Of a stretch of 64,000 nt of DNA, positions 45,683 to 54,411 are shown one piece after another; positions within the stretch are counted from its first letter, which is position 1, and each line of letters starts with the position of its first letter. Origin of the DNA: Catalimonadaceae bacterium JC749 (GTDB lineage: Bacteria; Bacteroidota; Bacteroidia; Cytophagales; Cyclobacteriaceae). The DNA is taken from positions 372,001 to 436,000 of the forward strand of contig JAJNNC010000004.1 in NCBI GenBank assembly GCA_021730635.1, given 5' to 3'. The position numbers and the translations under genes were made by a program. Below the pieces are notes generated by a model. The model ran no database searches. It was given only the letters and a program-made list of their open reading frames with translations, and was not told where the DNA came from.

Positions 45683-47396
45683 CCTTTTCAAAAGCGTTTT
45701 TATAATCTATGATAGCTCCAATCAGAGAAGCATGCACAAATGTCTGGGGTATATTGCCCAAGCATTCTCCGGTTTCCGGATCACCCTCTTCAGGCAGTAG
45801 ACCCACATCATTACAAAAGGACAAAGTTGCCTCCATAATCTGATGAAATTTTTTCCAGTTACGTCGCATGACCCAGTATTGAGCCACCCAGAGCGAACCG
45901 GCCAGAAAAACACCCTCTTTTCTTGAATCAAAATCCACAAGATAACGGCGGAACAAATGATGTTGGCAGTAGTCTCGCTCTAATATTTCAATTGTTTTCA
46001 GCATCTTCAGCGTATCCGCCTCTGTATAAGCCCAGGTTGGAAATAGTATGGCACTGATGTCTACCGCTTCCGAGCCAGCGAAAGCGGCATAAGCTCCCTC
46101 TGAAGTCAGGCAGTTCTCCTCTACATACTCACGGATCTCAGCGGCGGCATCAGACCACCTTTCTTTTTGTTGCTGATCTTGGCAGTGCTCTGCCATAAAC
46201 TTCAGACTGACAGCCGCCACCACCTTGCTGGAAGTATATTGTTTGCGTTGTGATTCTTCCCACAATCCGTGATCAGGCTCATGCCAATGTTTTACCAGAT
46301 ATTCTGCGAGCTGACTTACCGTATCCCAATGTTCTCGGGTAGCATAACGGTTGTAAATCAGTTTTGCAGCCAATAGAACGTTACTGATCGCATCCAGCTG
46401 TAACTGATCATTGGCGCTGTTGCCAATACGTACAGGGAGGCTATGGGCATATCCTGCCCAATGTACAAGCTCTTTTTCTTCTGGTGCAGGCTGGAAGTCA
46501 AGAGTGAAAAAGGGGACTACTGGCTCTTCCACTTCATGCATAGCGCCACAGATAAATTCTAGAAATTTACGTTCTTCCACCCCATCACTACCCGCACGGG
46601 TTAGTGCACTGACAATCATGGCTGCATCGCGCAACCATACAAAACGATAATCATAATTTCTTTCACCCCCGGGTACTTCAGGCAAGGAAGTGGTTCCAGC
46701 CGCAATGATGCCACCATTCTCAGCATAAGTCATCAAACGCAGCATACGCAAGGAGTTATGTACTTCCCGTTCATAGGGGCCTTTGTAATGAACATGAGCC
46801 ATTACCTTCTCCCACCTTGTCAGGGTTTCATGTTTTGTTTGTTGAAGTAGATGAAGGTCAATGTTCAGAGCTTTGTCACTAAGGAAAAACCAGGCCTTTT
46901 CTCCTGCAGATATGCTACAAACAATACTTTCCCCTTCGATCACGAGAGCGTGAGAGGCATAACAATACAGTTGATAGTTGATACAAATGGCTTTACCATA
47001 ATAAGACAAGTCTACCTTTTTCCTGCCGTAATCCGGTTTAGGACTGAGTTGTGATACTATCTTTTCAGGGGTAGGAGAAAGCATACGACAGAGGCCATGA
47101 ACATCGCCAGACATTGGCATCCAATCTTCGAGCAACAAGGTGCCGGCATCACTAGTAAACTGGGTCATCAATAGAGCGCTGTTGTTCACATAGGCACGAT
47201 GATGAAAATTAAGGGTAGGCATATGCCATTGCCAGCATCCCCCTCGAGGCACATCAAGCAGGGAGCCAAAGACTGAGGGTTGGTCAAACCGATCAGGACA
47301 ATACCATACAACACTTCCGTTTTTAGTGATATAGGCACAGGTACGGCGATCTCCAATCACTGCCAGATCACGAATATTGGCTGATGATTCTTGCAT
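45675..47396 (-). CDS. glycoside hydrolase family 15 protein (glucoamylase/trehalase-like)
   Basis: 573 residues without a signal peptide, so cytoplasmic. The N-terminal beta domain (about 1-200) begins NIRDLAVIGDRRTCAYI and GSVVWYCPDRFDQPS. The (alpha/alpha)6 catalytic domain follows, with NYDYRFVWLRDAAMIVSAL, NDQLQLDAISNVLLAA and GLWEESQRKQYTSSK. The C-terminal motif GLLPEEGDPETGECLGNIPQTFVHA holds the expected catalytic glutamate region. Bacterial GH15 proteins of this type hydrolyse maltooligosaccharides or trehalose; which one cannot be decided here. It stands alone between the sigma pair and the insertion sequence. Confidence 0.93.
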   Translation of the reverse strand: MQESSANIRDLAVIGDRRTCAYITKNGSVVWYCPDRFDQPSVFGSLLDVPRGGCWQWHMPTLNFHHRAYVNNSALLMTQFTSDAGTLLLEDWMPMSGDVHGLCRMLSPTPEKIVSQLSPKPDYGRKKVDLSYYGKAICINYQLYCYASHALVIEGESIVCSISAGEKAWFFLSDKALNIDLHLLQQTKHETLTRWEKVMAHVHYKGPYEREVHNSLRMLRLMTYAENGGIIAAGTTSLPEVPGGERNYDYRFVWLRDAAMIVSALTRAGSDGVEERKFLEFICGAMHEVEEPVVPFFTLDFQPAPEEKELVHWAGYAHSLPVRIGNSANDQLQLDAISNVLLAAKLIYNRYATREHWDTVSQLAEYLVKHWHEPDHGLWEESQRKQYTSSKVVAAVSLKFMAEHCQDQQQKERWSDAAAEIREYVEENCLTSEGAYAAFAGSEAVDISAILFPTWAYTEADTLKMLKTIEILERDYCQHHLFRRYLVDFDSRKEGVFLAGSLWVAQYWVMRRNWKKFHQIMEATLSFCNDVGLLPEEGDPETGECLGNIPQTFVHASLIGAIIDYKNAFEKEK

Positions 47397-47797
47397 AAAG
47401 GACTCTGTAAAAATGGTTTAGGAGGTAACTTTGGCAAGAAACTTCCTGGGTAATACATATAGATCTGGTAATAAGGCACTTTGTTTGTAAAATGTCAGTC
47501 AGACTGTAGTTTGTTTTGCCGTTATCATAAGTATAGTATTGGGAAGGCATAGGAGTGATCCTCTCTGCAAAGGTCAAATAACGCAAAAGTGGTATTAAGA
47601 AAGAACCCAGTGTTCAGAGAGGGGGCGGTTCACACATTATTTTTTATGAGTTACAAGTACTGATGAGTTTTTTTAAAGGCTCCACCATACAGCAACATAT
47701 ACGAAGCAGAGAGATCATAACACATTCCCTAAGTGCCTTTGTATTGTAGCAGGAAGCAGGGGTAAAAAGTTTGTAAAGGATTGGAAGATCGAATTAA
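47397..47797. other. intergenic region between GH15 gene and IS element
   Basis: 400 bases containing the upstream region of the GH15 gene and the flank of the IS. I find no coding sequence, RNA gene or transposon remnant and no exact promoter motif. Confidence 0.5.
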
Positions 47798-47825
47798 GGT
47801 CATTCCCTAAAACTACTCTACAGAT

Positions 47826-48806
47826 TTATACATTAATCACTGTTATTTTTTTCTTTTCAGCCGTTGCATTTTTTTCAGATTTAGCTTTGTCTCTATACTT
47901 GTTCTTTTTCCATCGTTTGGGTATGGGACCAGTCATGGTATGAGCTTCTACAGGCTTCATCATGTTCAAGCTCCGATGAGGTCTTTTTTCGTTGTAGATG
48001 TTGATCGCTTTTTGAATATCAGCTTTAGCTAGTTCATGAGTAGGATAACCTGGTCTAAGCAGTTCTTCTTTGAGAATGCCATTGACTCTCTCGGCAATCG
48101 GATTTTCATAGGATTCGGTAGCCATACTTATTTGGATCTGGTTTTTCTCCAGCAGACTTACATATTCTCTGCAACAATACTGAATCCCTTTATCTGAATG
48201 ATGAATCAATGGGAGAGGGGATAGGCCATCTTTTTTCTCCCAGCAGTGGCGGCCCCTCTTGTGAATAGTTTTCAGCGCCATTTGAAGAGCTTCTATAGGG
48301 CCTTCAGCACGCAGGCTAGGCTGCAAAGACCAACCTATGATCTTTCTGGAATAAGCGTCGGTAGTTAGGCTAAGATAATTAAACCCATTCCCACAGCGGA
48401 TATAGGTGATGTCGTTCTTCCAGGCATGATTGGGGCGCAATATTTCCAGATCCTTCACTATGTTAGGATATTTGAAGTACTTATGTCTGGACTGGGTAGT
48501 ACCGGGCCTTCTCCTTTTTCTTTTCGGTAGCAATTGATGAGCTCGCAAGAGATCATAAAGCTTATCTCGGCCCATCTTGATTCCATGCTCAGAGAGAAAG
48601 GGTTTTATGATACTATAGATTTTCTCAGTACCCAGTTTAGGTTGTTCTTCTTTTATTTTACAGACTTCTCCCAAAACTAAAGCCTCTTGCAGGCACTGCA
48701 TATTAGCCCGTTTCTCTACTTTGTAGAAAGCATCCCTTGTGAGCCCAAACAGTCGGCAGGATTTTTCCACACCCGCTAGTGGAAACTCCTTGAGTAGTCT
48801 AGTCAC
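47826..48806 (-). CDS. IS3-family transposase OrfB (DDE integrase domain)
   Basis: 326 residues. An N-terminal HTH_21-like segment (SCRLFGLTRDAFYKVE; IYSIIKPFLSEHGIKMGRDKLYDLL) precedes an rve-type catalytic core with the DDE triad: D in WKNDITYIRCG, D in HHSDKGIQYC, and E in NPIAERVNGILKEEL. The independent start would be GTG, overlapping the OrfA stop by 4 bases. The usual product is an OrfAB fusion made by -1 frameshifting upstream. All catalytic residues are present, so the element looks active. Confidence 0.93.
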   Translation of the reverse strand: MTRLLKEFPLAGVEKSCRLFGLTRDAFYKVEKRANMQCLQEALVLGEVCKIKEEQPKLGTEKIYSIIKPFLSEHGIKMGRDKLYDLLRAHQLLPKRKRRRPGTTQSRHKYFKYPNIVKDLEILRPNHAWKNDITYIRCGNGFNYLSLTTDAYSRKIIGWSLQPSLRAEGPIEALQMALKTIHKRGRHCWEKKDGLSPLPLIHHSDKGIQYCCREYVSLLEKNQIQISMATESYENPIAERVNGILKEELLRPGYPTHELAKADIQKAINIYNEKRPHRSLNMMKPVEAHTMTGPIPKRWKKNKYRDKAKSEKNATAEKKKITVINV

Positions 48807-49183
48807 TGTTTGGGCCCAGACTTTTTTCTTACCGGAATATTTAGCTCCTTCTCAGCCACCTCGATCATGATCTCATAAGCCCGACTCTTCAACTTTTCCT
48901 CCTCCAAGGCTTTCTGAGTTTCTTTCAGTTGTTTTTCTAGCGCTTTGATCTTTTCAGCCTGACTTTGTTTGCGCTTCATAGGTTGAGAGGTTACATAAGT
49001 TTGTAGATGTCTTTTATAATGCTGCCTGCGCCATTTTCTAATCAAGATAAGGCTTATTCCATATTTTTCACAAGCGGTATGATCATTTAAAATACCTATT
49101 TCTATTTGCTGCAAGATTTTCCAACGCAGCTTCACAGGATAATAGCATTTTGCTAGGTTTTCGGCTTTTTCTTTCTGTTTCAT
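48803..49183 (-). CDS. IS3-family transposase OrfA (HTH and leucine zipper)
   Basis: 126 residues. The helix-turn-helix covers about residues 15-60 (YYPVKLRWKILQQIEIGIL, CEKYGISLILIRKWRRQHY). A coiled coil at about 70-115 (KIKALEKQLKETQKALEEEK) gives multimerisation. Near the 3' end, the heptamer A AAA AAG (48827-48821) is in the correct phase for -1 slippage and places the ribosome in the OrfB frame. Confidence 0.92.
   Translation of the reverse strand: MKQKEKAENLAKCYYPVKLRWKILQQIEIGILNDHTACEKYGISLILIRKWRRQHYKRHLQTYVTSQPMKRKQSQAEKIKALEKQLKETQKALEEEKLKSRAYEIMIEVAEKELNIPVRKKSGPKQ
48821..48827 (-). promoter_or_regulatory. programmed -1 frameshift site of the IS3 element
   Basis: AAAAAAG is positioned as A AAA AAG in the OrfA frame. 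A -1 slip gives codons for VWAQTVTRLL and continues in OrfB. This is the classic IS3-family slippery heptamer. Confidence 0.75.
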
Positions 49184-49312
49184 ACGTTTACTCTCTTTGT
49201 GTAGACGTATTTCAGAGTATTACCAATTGTCATGTAACTATAATTATGTTAAATAAAAATTTTTAACTTTTAGAAAATAGTAATAAGTTGCACTATCAAA
49301 AACAGACCGCCT

Positions 49313-50440
49313 ATGTTAGATAAGATTGAAGAAGCCATACAGGACATTGCTGATGGAAAAGTGATCATTGTCGTGGACGATGAGAGCCGGGAAAACGAAG
49401 GGGATTTTATTTGCGCAGCAGAATATATTACCCCCGAAATTATCAATTTCATGGCTACGCATGGCAGGGGGTTAATCTGCACGCCCCTGAGTGAAGAAAG
49501 ATGCGAGGAACTTGGGTTGGAACTGATGGTTGGCAAAAATACCTCCACCTATGAAACTCCTTTTACCGTATCCGTTGACCTGATCGGACATGGCTGTACG
49601 ACTGGCATTTCCGCGGCCGACAGGGCTAAAACCATTCGTGCCCTGGTAGACCCTGAAACCAGGCCGGAAGAGCTGGGAAAACCTGGCCATATCTTTCCCC
49701 TGAAAGCCAAGAAAGGAGGTGTACTCCGCCGGTCAGGCCATACAGAAGCCGCTATCGATTTTCCAAGACTGGCTGGATTGAGACCCGCCGGCGTATTGGT
49801 AGAGATTATGAACGAGGATGGTTCCATGGCTCGATTAGCCGATTTGCGTAAAGTAGCAGATCGTTTTCAGCTCAAACTGGTATCGATTCAGGATTTGATT
49901 CAGTACCGGCTGGCACATGAAAGTCTTATCGTAAAGGAGTTTTCTTTACCGCTGAATACCCTGTTTGGAAGTTTTACTCTGCATGTGTACAAACAAACCA
50001 ACTCCGAAGAGTTTCATCTGGCACTGGTCAAAGGGGAATGGTCAGCAGAGGAACCCGTGGCAGTGCGAGTCCATGCCTCCAACCTGTTTGAGGATATCTT
50101 TGGAACGGTTGTGCACCAGGGAGGCAATAATATTCTGCAAACTTCTATGGAAATTATTGAAAAGGAAGGGAAGGGCATCCTATTGTATATGAATCAGGAA
50201 AGTATGGGGATGGGGTTACTCTACAGAATTAAGCAGTATCAGGATCAGACGGGAGGCGATTTTTATACCGCTCAACCCATGCCCAACCCAAAAATGGATC
50301 AGCGAGATTTTGGTATCGGTGCTCAGATTCTGAGAGACCTAGGAGCCAGACAGTTGAAACTCATCACCAATAATCCGAAAAAGCGGGTAGGGTTGCTCGG
50401 ATATGGATTGGAAATAACGGAATATATCCCCATTGCTTGA
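49313..50440 (+). CDS. ribB: RibBA-like protein: active DHBP synthase with degenerate GTP cyclohydrolase II domain
   Basis: 375 residues. The first domain (1-205) is a complete 3,4-dihydroxy-2-butanone-4-phosphate synthase: the acidic motif DDESRENEGDF (22-32), HGRGLICTPL, TTGISAADRA and RRSGHTEAAID are intact. It should make the four-carbon precursor of riboflavin from ribulose 5-phosphate. The second domain (about 210-375) is clearly related to GTP cyclohydrolase II (FEDIFGTVVHQGGNNIL; RDFGIGAQILRDLGAR; ITNNPKKRVGLLGYGLEI). It has lost all three zinc cysteines of the HSEC...RCDCG motif and the arginine of GRGIG. The cell must therefore make the pyrimidine precursor with another RibA. The pseudo-domain may be regulatory. 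Confidence 0.9.
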   Translation: MLDKIEEAIQDIADGKVIIVVDDESRENEGDFICAAEYITPEIINFMATHGRGLICTPLSEERCEELGLELMVGKNTSTYETPFTVSVDLIGHGCTTGISAADRAKTIRALVDPETRPEELGKPGHIFPLKAKKGGVLRRSGHTEAAIDFPRLAGLRPAGVLVEIMNEDGSMARLADLRKVADRFQLKLVSIQDLIQYRLAHESLIVKEFSLPLNTLFGSFTLHVYKQTNSEEFHLALVKGEWSAEEPVAVRVHASNLFEDIFGTVVHQGGNNILQTSMEIIEKEGKGILLYMNQESMGMGLLYRIKQYQDQTGGDFYTAQPMPNPKMDQRDFGIGAQILRDLGARQLKLITNNPKKRVGLLGYGLEITEYIPIA

Positions 50441-50498
50441 AATAAAAAGCAGTTTTGGATACTAACACAGGTTGATTTTTGTTATAATAATTGAGAAA

Positions 50499-51146
50499 AT
50501 GGCCTCTTTATTTATGAAACAAATTACCGTCTTATTTTTATTCTTTCTGTGTTTGATGGTTTCTCCTGTGATTGGCCAGTATTTCCCTTCAGAAGTGTGG
50601 CACGAAGGTAAATTGACTTTGCTTTCGGGTGATGAAGTGAAAGGGAAGATTAAATATAATCTGGAAGGGGATCTGGTACAGGTTAACCTGAACAATACGA
50701 TTCAGACATACAGTGCCAGAAAAATTCTCTTCTTCGAGATATTTGATGAGACTACCTCCCGTTACCGACAGTTTTATGCTTTACCCTATGATATTCGTCC
50801 GGGATATCAGGTACCCATGCTCTTTGAGGTACTGTACGAAAATACAGTCACTCTTTTATGCCGGGAAGCGGTAGTGCAGGAAAATATACCCCAGTACAGC
50901 TATTATAGTTATTATTACTACGGAAACCGTTTTGCTACGCGTTATCGCCTCGATTTTGATTATTATTTTCTGGATCAGGAGGGAGGGATTGTGAAATATA
51001 GCCAGAAAAAAGATGATCTGTATGAAATCCTGAAAAGCCAGCAATCTGCCCTGGAACGTTATATCAAAGAGAACAAATTGAAACATGACCGGCAGAGGGA
51101 CCTGGTGCGCATTACGGCCTATTATAATTCACTCATCAATTCCTGA
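50499..51146 (+). CDS. secreted protein of unknown function
   Basis: About 215 residues from the ATG at 50499 (a second ATG at 50514 is equally good). The signal peptide ends near VIGQ. The mature part begins PSEVWHEGKLTLLSGDEVKGKIKYN, a beta-rich pattern often seen in secreted Bacteroidota proteins. It contains a tyrosine-rich stretch (YSYYSYYYYGN) and a basic, helical C-terminus (SALERYIKENKLKHDRQRD). It lies between ribB and surE on the same strand, 9 bases before surE, so co-transcription with surE is likely. Confidence 0.75.
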   Translation: MASLFMKQITVLFLFFLCLMVSPVIGQYFPSEVWHEGKLTLLSGDEVKGKIKYNLEGDLVQVNLNNTIQTYSARKILFFEIFDETTSRYRQFYALPYDIRPGYQVPMLFEVLYENTVTLLCREAVVQENIPQYSYYSYYYYGNRFATRYRLDFDYYFLDQEGGIVKYSQKKDDLYEILKSQQSALERYIKENKLKHDRQRDLVRITAYYNSLINS

Positions 51147-51155
51147 TTTTCCTGC

Positions 51156-51923
51156 ATGCAAAGACCCTTAATCCTAGTCTCCAATGATGATGGCATCACG
51201 GCACCCGGCATCCGTTTGCTGATTCAATTGATGAAAGAAATCGGGGAGGTGGTGGTTGTGGCACCGGACAGCCCTCAATCAGGCATGGGTCATGCCATTA
51301 CCATCGGCAATACCCTGCGCTTATATGAAACAGAGATTTATGAAGGGGTAAAGGCTTACAAATGTTCAGGCACCCCTGCCGATTGTGTGAAACTGGGCAA
51401 GCATTATGTGCTGAAAAGTAAGACACCGGACCTGGTTGTGAGTGGCATCAATCATGGCAGCAATACCTCTATTAGTGTCTTGTATTCAGGCACCATGTCT
51501 GCGGCTGTAGAAGGCGCTATCGAAGGCTATCCGGCCATCGGTTTTTCTTTGTGCGATTATGATCCAGAGGCCGATTTCTCCCATGTGGAGGAATATGTCA
51601 TCAAGATTGCCAGGAATGTACTGGATATGGGGCTTCCCAAAGGCATTGCCCTCAATGTGAATTTTCCTCCGAAACAGAACGAAAAAATAAAAGGAGTGAA
51701 AATTTGCCGTCAGGCCCATGCCAAATGGCAGGAAGAGTTTGACCAGCGATTTGATCCTAACGGTCGCCGTTATTTTTGGTTAGCGGGCAACTTTGTCAAT
51801 TACGACAGGGGAGAAGACAATGATGAATGGGCTATTGCTAACAATTATGTCTCGGTTGTTCCTATCCAATACGATCTGACAGCCCATCATGCGATCAGCC
51901 TGCTCAACGAATGGTCGTTTTAG
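51156..51923 (+). CDS. surE: SurE 5'/3'-nucleotidase
   Basis: 255 residues. Metal ligands of the SurE family are at the N-terminus (VSNDDGITAPGI), in APDSPQSGMGHAITIG and in VSGINHGSNTSISVLYSGTMSAAVEGAIEG, all intact. The enzyme dephosphorylates nucleoside monophosphates and is associated with stationary-phase survival. Length is normal. It follows the unknown secreted gene by 9 bases and converges on the HxlR gene. Confidence 0.96.
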   Translation: MQRPLILVSNDDGITAPGIRLLIQLMKEIGEVVVVAPDSPQSGMGHAITIGNTLRLYETEIYEGVKAYKCSGTPADCVKLGKHYVLKSKTPDLVVSGINHGSNTSISVLYSGTMSAAVEGAIEGYPAIGFSLCDYDPEADFSHVEEYVIKIARNVLDMGLPKGIALNVNFPPKQNEKIKGVKICRQAHAKWQEEFDQRFDPNGRRYFWLAGNFVNYDRGEDNDEWAIANNYVSVVPIQYDLTAHHAISLLNEWSF

Positions 51924-51939
51924 CAAAGTCATGTCAATA

Positions 51940-52287
51940 TTATTGCATAATCCTTTTCCTGTGCAGGGTGCCCCATTTTCGCAAAGATTCTATCACTTCT
52001 CCCAGCGATTGGCTGTGGGGGGTTAAAGCATAAGTCACTTTGACAGGATAGGTATTATGGACCGTTCTCCTGACGAGCTCGTTGATTTCCAAATCCCTCA
52101 ATTCTTTGGACAGCATTCTGTCAGTGATGCCCTGCACTTCCCTGGCAATCTCACTAAAACGTTTTTCTCCAAAAGTAAGCGCTACAATGATGGGAAGCTT
52201 CCATTTTCCACTCAGGATATCCAAAGCATCTCGAACAGGCTGTAGAATGGTCAAACATTCAGAGTGTTCTTTTGGGTGTGTGTTCAT
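51940..52287 (-). CDS. HxlR-family transcriptional regulator
   Basis: 115-residue winged-helix protein. The HxlR core is evident: CLTILQPVRDALDILSGKWKL, ALTFGEKRFSEIAREV, ITDRMLSKELRDLEINELV and VKVTYALTPHSQSLGEVI. The conserved N-terminal cysteine (SEC) can be redox- or electrophile-responsive in some members. It is transcribed away from the pirin gene, with a perfect palindrome between them that is the likely operator for both. Confidence 0.93.
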   Translation of the reverse strand: MNTHPKEHSECLTILQPVRDALDILSGKWKLPIIVALTFGEKRFSEIAREVQGITDRMLSKELRDLEINELVRRTVHNTYPVKVTYALTPHSQSLGEVIESLRKWGTLHRKRIMQ

Positions 52288-52322
52288 TGTTTAGATCTGG
52301 TTGATTGAGACGACACTTACCT

Positions 52323-52342
52323 AAAGTATAGCACTATACTTT
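52323..52342. promoter_or_regulatory. HxlR-type operator palindrome
   Basis: AAAGTATAG-CA-CTATACTTT is a perfect 9-bp inverted repeat with a 2-base centre, 36 bases before the HxlR start and 68 before the pirin start. A weaker repeat, TACTAT/ATAGTA (52350-52368), lies beside it. Both fit dimeric winged-helix sites. Confidence 0.65.
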
Positions 52343-52409
52343 GTGTAAGTACTATATCATTGATAGTAAATATACGTAAATAAAAGAAGAAACATAATAG
52401 CAAAATAGT

Positions 52410-53282
52410 ATGACCATCAGCAGAAAACTAATCACTATACAAACACCGCCCGCTCAACCGGGATTTCTGGGCTCCGGCCATGTGGCACGTCCCGTCATCC
52501 AAGTCAATTTTTCCGAAAGCGATCCCTTCATATTACTCATGGACGATCAGCTTGACAAAAAAGATAACGTGCCGGTAGGGGGGCCGCATCCGCATGCCGG
52601 TTTTGAAACGGTTTCCTTGTTGCTCGAAGGAGAAATAGGTGATTCGTCGCACAAAATGAAAGGGGGCGATTTTCAGATAATGACCGCAGGGAGTGGCATT
52701 ATTCACACAGAAACCATACAGGAAAAAACCAGGTTGCGACTCTTACAACTTTGGCTGAATCTACCTAAAAAAGAGAGATGGACAAAACCCAGATTACAGG
52801 ATCTGACCTCAGAAAAAGTTCCCTCTTTATCAGAAAACGGCATGATGTTGAAGGTATACAGTGGTACGCTGGGTGGCCTGACTTCTCCTGTCAAAAACCA
52901 TGTGCCATTGATCATAGCGGATATTCAGCTTCAACCAGAGAGCAACACTACCTTGCATCTTCCCGCATTTTATACGGCATTTTTGTATGCCATTGAAGGC
53001 AGTATGGCGGTGGGAGAGGAAGCCATGCTTTTAGCACAAGACCAGGTGGGTTGGCTCGACAGGTATCCGGATCAAACACAGAGTGCCTTACCACTGAAAG
53101 GGGGAGTAGCAGGCGGGCGAGTGGTCCTTTATGCGGGTGCGCCGCAACATGATCCTATTGTTTCCCATGGCCCTTTCATAGGCGATACACAGGATGATAT
53201 TCGACGCCTTTATCGAGCGTATAGAGCGGGTGAGATGAGCCACATAGCAACAGTGCCCGAAACGCAAAGATTGATATGGTAA
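52410..53282 (+). CDS. pirin family protein
   Basis: 290-residue bicupin. The metal motif of the N-terminal cupin is present (GGPHPHAGFETVSLLLEGE and SGIIHTE), giving three histidines and a glutamate. The C-terminal cupin spans about 160-285. Pirins bind iron and some have quercetinase activity; others act as redox-sensitive cofactors. The divergent HxlR gene suggests induction by a quinone-like or aldehyde compound, by inference. Confidence 0.93.
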   Translation: MTISRKLITIQTPPAQPGFLGSGHVARPVIQVNFSESDPFILLMDDQLDKKDNVPVGGPHPHAGFETVSLLLEGEIGDSSHKMKGGDFQIMTAGSGIIHTETIQEKTRLRLLQLWLNLPKKERWTKPRLQDLTSEKVPSLSENGMMLKVYSGTLGGLTSPVKNHVPLIIADIQLQPESNTTLHLPAFYTAFLYAIEGSMAVGEEAMLLAQDQVGWLDRYPDQTQSALPLKGGVAGGRVVLYAGAPQHDPIVSHGPFIGDTQDDIRRLYRAYRAGEMSHIATVPETQRLIW

Positions 53283-53405
53283 CAAAGGCAAGCTGTCTTC
53301 GTAGGCGTGCCTGCGGTTTTATGACCTATGAATCTAACAGGGGCACGCTACTATGAAGCGCAATGTCTTCTTTCCCAAAAAGAAGCTGATTGCTGTGAAC
53401 TAATG

Positions 53406-54239
53406 TTATTCTGTGATGGTATTTAATTGAATTTTTCCCTCAACCAAATAAGAAGGTGGGTAACCAAAACGCTTTTTGAAAGCATATGAAAAGTGTGATA
53501 AATTCTCAAATCCAACCTCATAACATACGTCAATTGGTTTCTTTTTCTTTTCAACAAACTGGTAGTGGGCCAATTCTAAACGCTTTTGCGTAAGCCACTT
53601 TTGCGGTGTTGTATCAAACGCCTTTTTAAAGTCTCTTTTAAAAGTTGTCAGGCTGCGACCTGTCAGATAGCCAAACTTATCCAGGGGTAAATTGAACATA
53701 AAGTTCTTTTCCATATAGTCGGCCAAATCAATTTTCCCGGGCTCTTCAAAGTTTGCCAACACATTGTCAATTTCCCTGTCAAGAGTCCTGAGAATACTAA
53801 TGGCTTCGGTTATCTTGAGCGAAGCAATTTCTTCAGGGAGGTCTTTCATCTCAAAGTAAGGGATCAGGGACGAAAGGCAACTTTCCAATAAAGGATGATG
53901 GTTATAATAATAGATTTTTTGCGATGCCGAAGCTTTTGGCTTCACAGATAATTTCGCATAATACTCTCTCAACCTTGTAGTGGTCAGATGCATGACCACT
54001 GTTTGATGTGGCTGCCCCTCTTTGGGATAATTGATTATCGTTGCCAGCTGATTTCTGGGAATTAAAAAAATATCCCCTTTTTTAAATACGTAAGTGGCAT
54101 CAGCCTGTACAATCCTGGTTTCACCAGAAATGAACCATACCAGCATATGATGCTCGAACATGATATCCGATTTGAAAAATTTGTCCTCATAACAGGAAAG
54201 TTTTATATCTTCTGTTATGTATTTTGCCTTATACTCCAT
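53406..54239 (-). CDS. AraC-family transcriptional regulator
   Basis: 277 residues from the ATG giving MEYKAKYITED; the frame is open 60 bases further but that extension looks unnatural. The N-terminal cupin-like sensor domain lies at about 1-140 (HHMLVWFISGETRIVQADATYVF, GDIFLIPRNQLATI). The C-terminal double helix-turn-helix lies at about 180-270 (RSLTTFKRDFKKAFDTTPQKWLTQKRLELA; VCYEVGFENLSHFSYAFKKRFGYPPS). It is on the same strand as, and downstream of, the SDR gene and probably controls it. Confidence 0.93.
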   Translation of the reverse strand: MEYKAKYITEDIKLSCYEDKFFKSDIMFEHHMLVWFISGETRIVQADATYVFKKGDIFLIPRNQLATIINYPKEGQPHQTVVMHLTTTRLREYYAKLSVKPKASASQKIYYYNHHPLLESCLSSLIPYFEMKDLPEEIASLKITEAISILRTLDREIDNVLANFEEPGKIDLADYMEKNFMFNLPLDKFGYLTGRSLTTFKRDFKKAFDTTPQKWLTQKRLELAHYQFVEKKKKPIDVCYEVGFENLSHFSYAFKKRFGYPPSYLVEGKIQLNTITE

Positions 54240-54411
54240 CGCTTTGCTTTTTATATCAAAAAAGAAATCACTCCTACAAAAATAGAAAACATCATACATA
54301 TTGGTTATGATAATGATGTTCTCATTCCTTCTTCAAGTACCTCAATGGTTGTGGCCTATCCGATCCCCCTGCTGCTGTCCGTATTGAAGGCAACATTGTC
54401 ATACTGGTTAG

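Larger units (their letters stand above)
47798..49224 (-). mobile_element. IS3-family insertion sequence, about 1.43 kb, complete
   Basis: Two overlapping transposase frames are bounded by imperfect 25-bp inverted repeats (17 of 25 matching): 47798-47822 starting GGTCATTCCC, and the complement of 49200-49224 starting GGTAATACTC. AATT occurs at 47792-47795 and directly after the right end at 49225-49228. It may be a 4-bp target duplication if the left end includes two more bases. The element separates the GH15 gene from the RibBA-like gene and ends about 90 bases before the latter's start codon. Confidence 0.8.

Noticed and set aside
47826-49183. Frameshifted transposase pseudogene
   Set aside because: The two-frame arrangement with A AAA AAG is the normal IS3 programmed frameshift, and the DDE residues are intact.
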